Below the pieces are notes generated by a model. That model searched no databases, was not told the DNA's origin, and saw only the letters and a program-made list of their open reading frames with translations. A stretch of DNA of 5,421 bases from Clostridia bacterium (GTDB lineage Bacteria > Bacillota > Clostridia > TANB77 > CAG-508): positions 1 through 5,421 of the forward strand of contig CAAGEF010000219.1 of the NCBI GenBank assembly GCA_900768805.1. The letters run 5' to 3'. Shown in pieces: positions 1-5,421 of this stretch. The position numbers and the translations under genes were made by a program. Each line of letters begins with the position of its first letter. Position 1 is the stretch's first letter.

Positions 1-37
1 AAAAAGTCATACCTATCCTTTATTTGACGGCTTTGAA

Positions 38-136
38 TATTTGCTAAAATTATGTCAAACGAAATTAACACCAATACAAAAGTAGTAGACAAATTCCCCG
101 TCCCTCTGTCTGCATCCATACAAACTATAATTTATC
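38..136 (+). repeat. Left copy of a two-block inverted repeat flanking the operon
   Basis: Block A (38-68) begins tatttgctaaaattatgtca. Block B (117-136) reads catacaaactataatttatc. Both recur in reverse complement and in the same outside-to-inside order at 5299-5362. Block A matches at 29 of 31 positions, with the first 20 identical, and block B matches at 20 of 20. The blocks are 48 bases apart here but only 13 in the right copy. The extra bases hold the GC-rich hairpin at 85-113. Matches of this length in two ordered blocks are not expected by chance, even in AT-rich DNA. What the repeat is (terminal repeat of a mobile unit, or a dispersed intergenic repeat) is inference. No transposase is present in the window. 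Confidence 0.8.
85..113. repeat. GC-rich REP-like hairpin inside the left repeat copy
   Basis: The arms gtagaca (85-91) and tgtctgc (107-113) pair at six of seven positions. They flank a core with ccccgtccctc (96-106), which is GC-rich in an otherwise very AT-rich context. Read on the minus strand, the core is gagggacgggg. From memory, this resembles GACAGAGGGACGG-type motifs found near REP-associated tyrosine transposases (RAYTs) in Clostridia. It accounts for most of the length difference between the two repeat copies, so it may have inserted into the left copy. A second small hairpin, with arms tttttgg (139-145) and ccaaaaa (155-161) around a ggggacac-type sequence on the minus strand, lies just beside it and may belong to the same element. 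Confidence 0.5.
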
Positions 137-164
137 TGTTTTTGGTAAGTGTCCCCAAAAACAT

Positions 165-197
165 AAAAAAAGAATAACTAATTACTTAGTTATTCTT
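165..197 (-). terminator. Rho-independent terminator of the exporter/HD operon
   Basis: On the minus strand, a perfect 12-base-pair stem (bases 186-197 paired with 170-181) closes a four-base loop. A run of five Ts (169-165) follows directly, extending the Ts at the end of the stem. It begins 43 bases after the stop codon of the HD-domain gene, in the right place and orientation to end the transcript. The stem is AT-rich with few G-C pairs, as is common in low-GC Firmicutes. The complementary strand has no comparable T-run, so it probably works in one direction only. Confidence 0.85.
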
Positions 198-239
198 ACC
201 CAACACATTCGTATTATAATTACTTTACTTTCTACAAAA

Positions 240-1298
240 CTATACACAAAATTCAAAATCAAAATATGCATATTTAGTTGTGCGATAATTCAAGAAATTT
301 TCTATATCTTGTTTTGCGCTTTCCGATATATCTTTAGCTCTAACTATTTTTGAACTATTTTTAACCAATGGATTTATATATCTGTTTTTAGCAGTTATAC
401 TTGCTCCATATTTATTATTTATTTTAGTTTCACTTTCAATAATACTAGTTGTATTTTGCCAAAGCTCAAAACATTTAACTATATCTTTAACATTACATTT
501 TTTTATTCTTTCAATTATATCTTTCTCAGATAACTTATATAATTCTTCTTTTTTTATCATATTTAAATTTGACATTTTTTTCATAATATCTGCTAAAAAT
601 TGCATTGATAATTTTGTTGGATTATCAATATAACTTGTTGCCAAAATAGTCATATTATGAATAAATTTTTCAGCTATATTTAATGTCTTAAAACCTAATT
701 CTTCTATTCCTTCTTCATTTTCCATTACAACTATATCATTATAAATTTCTCTAATGTCATCTAAAGTAAATAATTCTTTTCTTACTCCAAATCCATTTGA
801 TAAAGTATATTCTAATCTATCTGCAGAAAGTTGTGGAGTATCATTATCTGCTATTGGATAAATATGATAATCGCAAACTTCTTCTATTTTTATTCCATCT
901 CTATTTAATAAATACATTATTTCTCTTGATTCTCTTATTAATTGTGTTGTTAAATCCTCTGTTGATTCTTGTTTTATATAATCACCATTCATAAAATCAA
1001 TAGCATGTTTAAAAGCAGGTGTTGCTATATCATGAAATAAACCTGATAATGTTTGTTTTTTATCTTTTGTAAAGTTCCAAATAATCAAAGCTACTGCTAT
1101 ACTATGATCTAAACTTGAATACCAATATTTATAATTAAACAATTTAGTATATATAGTTCCACAACTTACACTTATTCCTGCTTGCTTTTGCATTGCTGGT
1201 GTATTTATATAATCAACTAAGAATTCTGGAAATTCTTTTGATAAAATTTTAAAATATTCTTTAATATCAGGATTTAAATTATTAAAATAATCGTTCAT
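240..1298 (-). CDS. HD-domain phosphohydrolase-like protein
   Basis: This 352-residue protein is predicted to be soluble, with no signal peptide or membrane segment. It carries the ordered metal-ligand pattern of the HD superfamily: His65 (LDHS), His89-Asp90 (GLFHDIATP) and a later Asp160 (SADRLEY), plus a nearby His98. HD proteins are usually metal-dependent phosphohydrolases acting on nucleotides. The HD...P..H spacing recalls the dNTP triphosphohydrolase/SAMHD1-like branch (COG1078 type), but the substrate cannot be assigned. The region after residue 200 is helical, charged and unrecognised. A frame opening at TTG (1308-1310) exists, but that TTG is part of the Shine-Dalgarno stretch TTGGAGGAAAG. 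The ATG at 1296-1298, four bases beyond GGAGGA, is the proper start. The gene lies downstream of the permease with no terminator between them, so co-transcription is likely. The wider gap and soluble enzyme-like product leave open that it is an independent passenger. Confidence 0.85.
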   Translation of the reverse strand: MNDYFNNLNPDIKEYFKILSKEFPEFLVDYINTPAMQKQAGISVSCGTIYTKLFNYKYWYSSLDHSIAVALIIWNFTKDKKQTLSGLFHDIATPAFKHAIDFMNGDYIKQESTEDLTTQLIRESREIMYLLNRDGIKIEEVCDYHIYPIADNDTPQLSADRLEYTLSNGFGVRKELFTLDDIREIYNDIVVMENEEGIEELGFKTLNIAEKFIHNMTILATSYIDNPTKLSMQFLADIMKKMSNLNMIKKEELYKLSEKDIIERIKKCNVKDIVKCFELWQNTTSIIESETKINNKYGASITAKNRYINPLVKNSSKIVRAKDISESAKQDIENFLNYRTTKYAYFDFEFCV

Positions 1299-1302
1299 TC
1301 TT

Positions 1303-1308
1303 TCCTCC
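1303..1308 (-). promoter_or_regulatory. Ribosome binding site fixing the HD gene start
   Basis: The minus strand reads GGAGGA here, four bases before the ATG at 1298. This consensus site overlaps the upstream TTG, so translation starting at that TTG would have its start codon inside its own binding site. It supports the shorter, 352-residue protein. Confidence 0.8.
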
Positions 1309-1360
1309 AATATTTAGTATATATATTGTATTTGCTACAAATAACATCGTTTATATAAAT

Positions 1361-2593
1361 TTATTCATATCTTAATGCATCAATTGGATTTAATTCTGAT
1401 GCCTTTTTAGCAGGATACAGACCAAAAATAATTCCTACAACTCCACAAAACATAACAGTTTTTATCATAACCATAAAATCAACACCCAAGTTAAATCCTG
1501 TTTTGGCAAATTCTGTATTAGCAATAAACATGTTAACCATAGATATTGCACCACTTGCTAATATCATACCTATAATTCCAGATAATAATGTTAGCATAAC
1601 TCCTTCTATAAGAAATTGCATTTTTATATTTCCTGAATTAGCTCCTAATGCCATTCTTATTCCTATTTCTTTTATTCTTTCATTTACAGAAACTAGCATT
1701 ATATTCATTATTCCAATTCCACCTACAACTAATGATAATCCTGCAATTCCTGCAAAAACAAGTTCTATAATTCCAACAATTGTTTCAACTTCATTTGTGT
1801 AAGTAGTCATATCTCCACTAATATAAAATTCATCAGATGGCATATACTCTAGTAATTTTTCTCTAATAACCTCTACAGCCTCTTCTCTTCTGTCTGAAGA
1901 AACTGGTTTTACAGTAAATGATAATCCTCCCATATCATTTTTTGATTTTTCAAAATAATCATCTGCATATGAATTTAATACATATACTTTTTCAGTCCCA
2001 TAATAATTTTTTTCTTCATCAAATTGACCTATTATTTCAAAATCAAATCCATTTATTTTTATAGTCTCACCAATAATATTATCAGCTCTACCTAAAACTT
2101 TTTCAGCTAAACTAGTTTGAATAATACAAAAAGGCATTCTATGTTCATCATCCATTTTATTAAATTTTCTACCAGCAACTAATTCTAAATTTTTAGTTGA
2201 TTCATAATTTACTCCAACACATTGAGGATATTCCATAAAAAAAGTTTCATCTGAATTTGTTTTTTCCATTTGTTTAACTATTTCTTTATATTCATAAGAT
2301 TTATTTTGATAAACAGCTTCTATACACTCCTCTTCTTTTAAAGCTAATATTTCACTATTTGGAATATTTATTACAATCTCATCATCTATATATGTACCAT
2401 ATATTTGAACTGGTATTTCCGAAAAGTCAAAAGCTTCAAGTTGCGAATTAATACTTTTTTTCGTTGCTGATGAAATTGAAAATATTATTGTTATAGAAAA
2501 TATTCCAATTATTATTCCAAGCATTGTTAAAAAAGTTCTCATTTTATTTGTTTTAAAAACTTTAAAAACCATTTTTATAGATTCATATATCAC
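1361..2593 (-). CDS. MacB/FtsX-type ABC transporter permease
   Basis: This 410-residue membrane subunit of the exporter has the four-helix MacB topology. TM1 is at about residues 20-42. A large extracytoplasmic domain of the MacB_PCD type (about 43-270) follows, then TM2 (about 276-303), TM3 (about 329-353) and TM4 (about 372-393). The FtsX-family signature NERIKEIGIRMALGA (304-318) follows TM2, and the C-terminus has the typical YPAKKASELNPIDALRYE (394-410). Length and layout match full-length members of the family. In that family, ATP hydrolysis in the cytoplasm is transmitted mechanically to the outer domain instead of moving substrate through a membrane channel. Translation starts at GTG (2591-2593), overlapping the ATPase stop codon as GTGA, with AGGTGA (2600-2605) six bases upstream. 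This argues for translational coupling and equal subunit output. The nearest Gram-positive model is YknZ of YknWXYZ. The substrate is unknown. Confidence 0.93.
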   Translation of the reverse strand: MIYESIKMVFKVFKTNKMRTFLTMLGIIIGIFSITIIFSISSATKKSINSQLEAFDFSEIPVQIYGTYIDDEIVINIPNSEILALKEEECIEAVYQNKSYEYKEIVKQMEKTNSDETFFMEYPQCVGVNYESTKNLELVAGRKFNKMDDEHRMPFCIIQTSLAEKVLGRADNIIGETIKINGFDFEIIGQFDEEKNYYGTEKVYVLNSYADDYFEKSKNDMGGLSFTVKPVSSDRREEAVEVIREKLLEYMPSDEFYISGDMTTYTNEVETIVGIIELVFAGIAGLSLVVGGIGIMNIMLVSVNERIKEIGIRMALGANSGNIKMQFLIEGVMLTLLSGIIGMILASGAISMVNMFIANTEFAKTGFNLGVDFMVMIKTVMFCGVVGIIFGLYPAKKASELNPIDALRYE

Positions 2594-3279
2594 TTATGTT
2601 CACCTACTTTCGTATCTGAAATTATTTTACCATCTGATATTACAATTTTTCTTTTTGCTTTATTTGCTAAATCCATATCATGAGTTATAAGTAAAACAGT
2701 TTTTCCTTCATCATTTAATTCCTGCAATATATTCATTATTTGAATACCAGTTGCTTCATCAAGAGCTCCAGTAGGCTCATCCGCCATAATGATTTTAGGA
2801 TTTGTAACTAAAGCTCTTGCTATTGCCACTCTTTGTTGTTGACCTCCAGATAATTCATTCGGCTTATGTTTTAATCTTTCTTGTATTCCTACTTTTGCAG
2901 CATATTCCTCTATTAACTTTTTTCTGTTTTTTCTAGGTACTCGCTTATAGATTAATGGAATTTCTATATTCTCATATGCTGTTAACTTTTGCAATAAATT
3001 AAAATTTTGAAATATAAAACCGAAATATTTATTTCTTATTTTTGCAAGTTCTTTTGATTTCTTTTTATTTACATTTATACCATCTAAAATATATTGTCCT
3101 TTTATTTCTTTATCTAAACATGACATTATATTAAGAAGAGTTGATTTTCCAGATCCTGATTTGCCAACTATTGCAACAAATTCTCCTTCTTCTATTTCTA
3201 GCGAAACATTATCTAATGCAAGTACAGAATTATCTTTTGACAATACATATTCTTTTACTATATTTTCTAATTTTATCAT
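2590..3279 (-). CDS. MacB/LolD-type ABC transporter ATP-binding protein
   Basis: This 229-residue ATPase should dimerise beneath the permease and power export. All nucleotide-binding motifs are intact: Walker A GKSGSGKST (39-47), Q-loop Gln91 (FIFQNFNLL), ABC signature LSGGQQQRVAIARAL (143-157), Walker B IIMADEPTGALD (163-174) with catalytic Glu168, and H-loop His200 (LLITHD). The LSGGQQQRVAIARAL and DEPTGALD strings are characteristic of the MacB/LolD/YknY subfamily. The length is normal for a stand-alone ATPase, whereas in Gram-negative MacB it is fused to the permease. The ATG at 3279 has AAGGA (3287-3291) seven bases upstream and lies 33 bases after the adaptor 2 stop. Its TGA stop overlaps the permease GTG. 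It probably pairs only with the adjacent permease. Confidence 0.95.
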   Translation of the reverse strand: MIKLENIVKEYVLSKDNSVLALDNVSLEIEEGEFVAIVGKSGSGKSTLLNIMSCLDKEIKGQYILDGINVNKKKSKELAKIRNKYFGFIFQNFNLLQKLTAYENIEIPLIYKRVPRKNRKKLIEEYAAKVGIQERLKHKPNELSGGQQQRVAIARALVTNPKIIMADEPTGALDEATGIQIMNILQELNDEGKTVLLITHDMDLANKAKRKIVISDGKIISDTKVGEHK

Positions 3280-3312
3280 ACTTAATTCCTTCTCTATTCT
3301 TCTAAATATCTA

Positions 3313-4185
3313 TTACCAATTTAATGAAATGATTTTATCGCCTTCATTTAATCCACCAAGTACTTCTACATTTTTTGAATCCACAACGCCAACATCTATA
3401 TATGTACGCCATTGTTCGTCTGGTTCATCTGTAGAGCCTACTATCACTGCATTATATAAATCCATTTTATGTTCTTCTTTATAAACATAGTATCTTCCAT
3501 CATCTGTCATTTTTACATAATCATATGGAATCACTATTGCATTTAATTTTTCTGATGTTAAAACACTGGTTGTTGCACTATATCCAAACTTTATATCATC
3601 TGAATAATTTAATTTTATTTTTACTATAAATTTATCATTTTGTGGTAAACTTGATACATAACTAACAGTACCTTCAAATTCTTTATTAAGTGCAGTTATA
3701 TTTACTGTAGCTTTCTGACCAACATTAACTGTAGTTATATCTTTTTCTGGTAAAGCTATTTTTACCCCTATATCATCTAAATTATATATACAATATTTAG
3801 TTCCAGCAATAGAATCTTCTATACAAAAAAACATTCCTGATATTGATGATTTTATTGTTTTAGTTTTTCCATCAGTATCAATTACTTTTAGAATTTCCTG
3901 TTTAGCTTCTACTTTTTGACCTTCTGATACTAAAATTTCGCTTACTTTATCTCCCATATCTATTTCTAATGTTTCAATATTAAAAGAAGTTATTGTTCCT
4001 GTACTTCTTATATTTGATTTAACATCTTTTCTTTTTACAGTATAACTACTATAAAACATATCAGCATAACCATTGTTAACATTTTCAACAGCATCAATTT
4101 TACTTTTTATAGTCTTGCCTATTGCAAAAACAATAATAAGTAATATTATTAAAATCATTAGTATTGTTTTAACTTTTTTCTTCAT
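3313..4185 (-). CDS. MacA/YknX-like adaptor (membrane fusion protein), paralogue 2
   Basis: This 290-residue extracytoplasmic adaptor has a Lys-rich start and one N-terminal signal-anchor helix (about residues 8-23). It then shows the adaptor fold in order: first lipoyl half-motif (about 64-102, with VSEILVSEGQKVEA), second half-motif (about 110-135, SSISGMFF), beta-barrel (about 140-215, ending VKIKLNYSDDIKFGYSA), and a membrane-proximal domain ending GGLNEGDKIISL. Only about ten residues separate the two lipoyl halves, so the long alpha-helical hairpin that lets Gram-negative MacA reach TolC is absent. That fits a cell with no outer membrane. The likely role is to help the permease capture or release substrate at the outer face of the membrane. 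The ATG has AAGGGG (4193-4198) seven bases upstream, lying just after the preceding gene's stop. It is the more complete of the two tandem adaptors, so it is probably the functional YknX counterpart. Confidence 0.88.
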   Translation of the reverse strand: MKKKVKTILMILIILLIIVFAIGKTIKSKIDAVENVNNGYADMFYSSYTVKRKDVKSNIRSTGTITSFNIETLEIDMGDKVSEILVSEGQKVEAKQEILKVIDTDGKTKTIKSSISGMFFCIEDSIAGTKYCIYNLDDIGVKIALPEKDITTVNVGQKATVNITALNKEFEGTVSYVSSLPQNDKFIVKIKLNYSDDIKFGYSATTSVLTSEKLNAIVIPYDYVKMTDDGRYYVYKEEHKMDLYNAVIVGSTDEPDEQWRTYIDVGVVDSKNVEVLGGLNEGDKIISLNW

Positions 4186-4199
4186 ATTATTTCCCCTTC

Positions 4200-5174
4200 C
4201 TATTCACCTTCAATATCTTCTTGTTTATTTATATCATTTACTGGTATATCTGATTTATCAGCTGGTTCTACAACTTCAAAAGATTGATATTCTTCATAAT
4301 ATGCTTTCCAATAAGAATTCCAATATTCTTCCCATAAATCACTATAATATTTTGAAATCTCATCAACATCATATTCAAATTCACCAGTAAACTCATCTTC
4401 TAAGTTTCCTAATTCATCCATCCCAGGAATCATACCATTAAAATCCATTTGGTCTAATACATTTTGTTGATTTTTTAATGTTATTTTTGTTTTCCCTATT
4501 TTTTTAAAACTATTTTTTATATCATATTCTTTAATAGAAGTATCTATATCTTCATTTAATAATATATCAACATCAGCACCACAACCAAATTTTAGTTTAT
4601 CAGAATAATTTAGTTTTATTTTTACTTTTACTATTCCTTCTATTGGAATTTTTGAAATATAACAAACTCGTCCTTCAAACTTCTCTAAAATAGAAGGGAA
4701 TTTTACTTCAGCTTTTTGACCTAATTTAAGTTTTACACTATCATTTTCTTCTACTTCAATTTCTAAACCTACATTATTTAAATCATAAATAAAATATTTA
4801 TTAGCAGATGTATTTTCTTCTATAAAGAATTTTCCTGATATAGTAGAATATATATTACCATAAGCCTCCTTATTAGATGCTTTCAAGATTTTTTGATTAG
4901 CTTCTACCATTTGTTCATTATCCACAAAAACTTCATCTATTTTTGTCCACATTCCAGTATCTAATTCTTCAATATTAAATGATGTAAGAGTACCTTGACC
5001 TCTTATTTTACTTGTATCTTGAAATAATTCTAGTTCACTTCCTTCTTCAGAATTCTCAATATCTATCTCTTCTACCATTTCTACATTAGAAGAAAAGAAG
5101 TTACTTCCAAAAATAATTACTAATATAATAACTATTATTAATACAAAAATTATTACTTTCTTTTTATTTTTCAT
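4200..5174 (-). CDS. Divergent adaptor paralogue 1 with aromatic/acidic C-terminal tail
   Basis: This 324-residue protein is the first gene of the operon. It has a Lys-rich start, a signal-anchor helix (about residues 7-23), an acidic linker, then lipoyl and barrel segments clearly related to the next gene. Shared strings include TSFNIE, VEA.Q.ILK, STISG.FF (SSISG in the partner), LGQKA, KFEG.V and VKIKLNYSD..KFG. Like its partner, it lacks the helical hairpin between the lipoyl halves. Similarity ends near residue 220. The membrane-proximal domain is replaced by a tail of about 90 residues. This tail is Met/Gly/Asp-rich at first (about 235-260), then has a stretch at 275-299 where 11 of 25 residues are aromatic (seven Tyr, three Trp, one Phe) among acidic residues, then a polar end. 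It may form a mixed adaptor ring with paralogue 2 or add a substrate or cell-wall contact, but both ideas are inference. The ATG has AGGAAGG (5183-5189) eight bases upstream. Confidence 0.83.
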   Translation of the reverse strand: MKNKKKVIIFVLIIVIILVIIFGSNFFSSNVEMVEEIDIENSEEGSELELFQDTSKIRGQGTLTSFNIEELDTGMWTKIDEVFVDNEQMVEANQKILKASNKEAYGNIYSTISGKFFIEENTSANKYFIYDLNNVGLEIEVEENDSVKLKLGQKAEVKFPSILEKFEGRVCYISKIPIEGIVKVKIKLNYSDKLKFGCGADVDILLNEDIDTSIKEYDIKNSFKKIGKTKITLKNQQNVLDQMDFNGMIPGMDELGNLEDEFTGEFEYDVDEISKYYSDLWEEYWNSYWKAYYEEYQSFEVVEPADKSDIPVNDINKQEDIEGE

Positions 5175-5205
5175 ATATTTTACCTTCCTATTTTACTTCC
5201 AACTA

Positions 5206-5234
5206 ATTTTATAGCTATATCATATAAATGTCAA
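5206..5234 (-). promoter_or_regulatory. Sigma-A type promoter of the exporter operon
   Basis: On the minus strand, a perfect -35 box TTGACA (5229-5234) and a -10 box TAAAAT (5206-5211, one mismatch to TATAAT) are separated by exactly 17 bases. Transcription would begin near 5199, leaving an untranslated leader of about 25 bases that contains the AGGAAGG ribosome binding site of the first adaptor gene. The leader is too short for a riboswitch or attenuator. Any regulation would have to act at or upstream of the promoter, where no clear operator palindrome is seen. The near-consensus boxes suggest strong or constitutive expression unless a repressor acts. Confidence 0.8.
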
Positions 5235-5298
5235 TTACATTAGTTTCATAATAAGAAATAATTAATAATTAGCTTTTAGTGAAACATTCCTGATGCAT

Positions 5299-5362
5299 GA
5301 TAAATTATAGTTTGTATGTTAGATTTGTAGTTTATTTTCGTCTGACATAATTTTAGCAAATA
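5299..5362 (-). repeat. Right copy of the two-block inverted repeat
   Basis: Read on the minus strand from outside inwards, this holds block A (5362-5332, matching 38-68 at 29 of 31 positions), a 13-base spacer, and block B (5318-5299, identical to 117-136). It is the compact form of the repeat, without the GC-rich hairpin found in the left copy. Its inner edge lies about 65 bases upstream of the operon's -35 box, so the promoter is inside the bracketed segment. The bases immediately outside the two copies (tttgaa on the left, gataag on the right) do not form an obvious target-site duplication. Confidence 0.8.
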
Positions 5363-5366
5363 GATA

Positions 5367-5417
5367 AGTCCGCAGAAGCTATTGAATATATACATCTTCC
5401 ATTCCGGTCGGCGGACT
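5367..5417. repeat. GC-rich imperfect inverted repeat at the right edge
   Basis: The arms agtccgc (5367-5373) and gcggact (5411-5417) are perfect reverse complements, separated by 37 bases. A short inner match, gaag (5375-5378) with cttc (5396-5399), could extend the structure. The segment is markedly more GC-rich than the rest of the window and begins four bases outside the right repeat copy. It may belong to a neighbouring gene or to another mobile element end. The window ends too soon to decide. The minus strand is open from the window edge to a TAA at 5353-5355, so this could also be the 3' end of a gene coming from the right. Confidence 0.4.
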
Positions 5418-5421
5418 CCAT

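Noticed and set aside
52..177. Plus-strand open frame of 41 codons beginning ATG TCA AAC GAA
   Set aside because: It has no ribosome binding site, it runs through the repeat, the hairpins and into the terminator stem, and the right repeat copy does not preserve the frame (it stops after nine codons there).
797..994. Plus-strand open frame of 65 codons rich in Leu, Ile and Tyr
   Set aside because: It lies antisense within the HD gene. Its hydrophobic composition is what the reverse complement of AT-rich coding DNA gives, and no ribosome binding site is seen. The plus-strand frames at 1503-1802, 3161-3484 and 4073-4390 are rejected for the same reason.
1299..1310. TTG at 1308-1310 as the start of the HD protein, giving 356 residues
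   Set aside because: The TTG overlaps the Shine-Dalgarno sequence of the ATG at 1298 and has no binding site of its own.
1329..1343. Short hairpin tatttg-cta-caaata between permease and HD gene, sharing nine bases with block A
   Set aside because: The match to block A ends after nine bases, which is plausible by chance in AT-rich DNA. There is no T-run for a terminator, and it is too short to call a third repeat copy or an operator.
1305..1345. Possible internal promoter upstream of the HD gene (TATACT-like -10)
   Set aside because: TATA-like strings are frequent in this AT-rich spacer, and no convincing -35 box lies 16-18 bases upstream.

Overview
The window is strongly AT-rich, uses AGGAGG-like ribosome binding sites, and encodes a MacA/MacB (YknXYZ)-type exporter whose adaptors are membrane-anchored. 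This points to a low-GC Gram-positive bacterium, most likely a member of the Clostridia. The species cannot be told from the sequence.

All five convincing genes lie on the minus strand, so they are transcribed from right to left as one compact unit. A near-consensus sigma-A promoter (5206-5234) is followed by adaptor paralogue 1 (4200-5174), adaptor paralogue 2 (3313-4185), an ABC ATPase (2590-3279), a MacB/FtsX-type permease (1361-2593) and an HD-domain protein (240-1298). A strong intrinsic terminator (165-197) closes the unit. Gaps are 14 and 33 bases, then a 4-base GTGA overlap, then about 60 bases before the HD gene, which is the only loosely attached member.

The first four genes make a coherent tripartite exporter without an outer-membrane partner. 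Two extracytoplasmic adaptors anchored by N-terminal helices would work with a two-subunit ABC transporter of the mechanotransmission (MacB) type. No substrate, peptide precursor or regulator is visible. The two adaptors are tandem paralogues. The first has lost the usual C-terminal domain and carries an acidic, Trp/Tyr-rich tail instead. The HD protein keeps the H...HD...D metal-site pattern of phosphohydrolases, but its link to export is unclear.

The most unexpected feature is outside the genes. Near both ends of the window lie two copies, in inverted orientation, of a two-block repeat (38-136 and 5299-5362). They bracket the complete transcription unit from promoter to terminator. The left copy has an extra stretch holding a GC-rich hairpin that resembles REP/RAYT-type motifs. 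No transposase is present. The unit could be a non-autonomous mobile or invertible cassette, or it could simply lie between two dispersed intergenic repeats.
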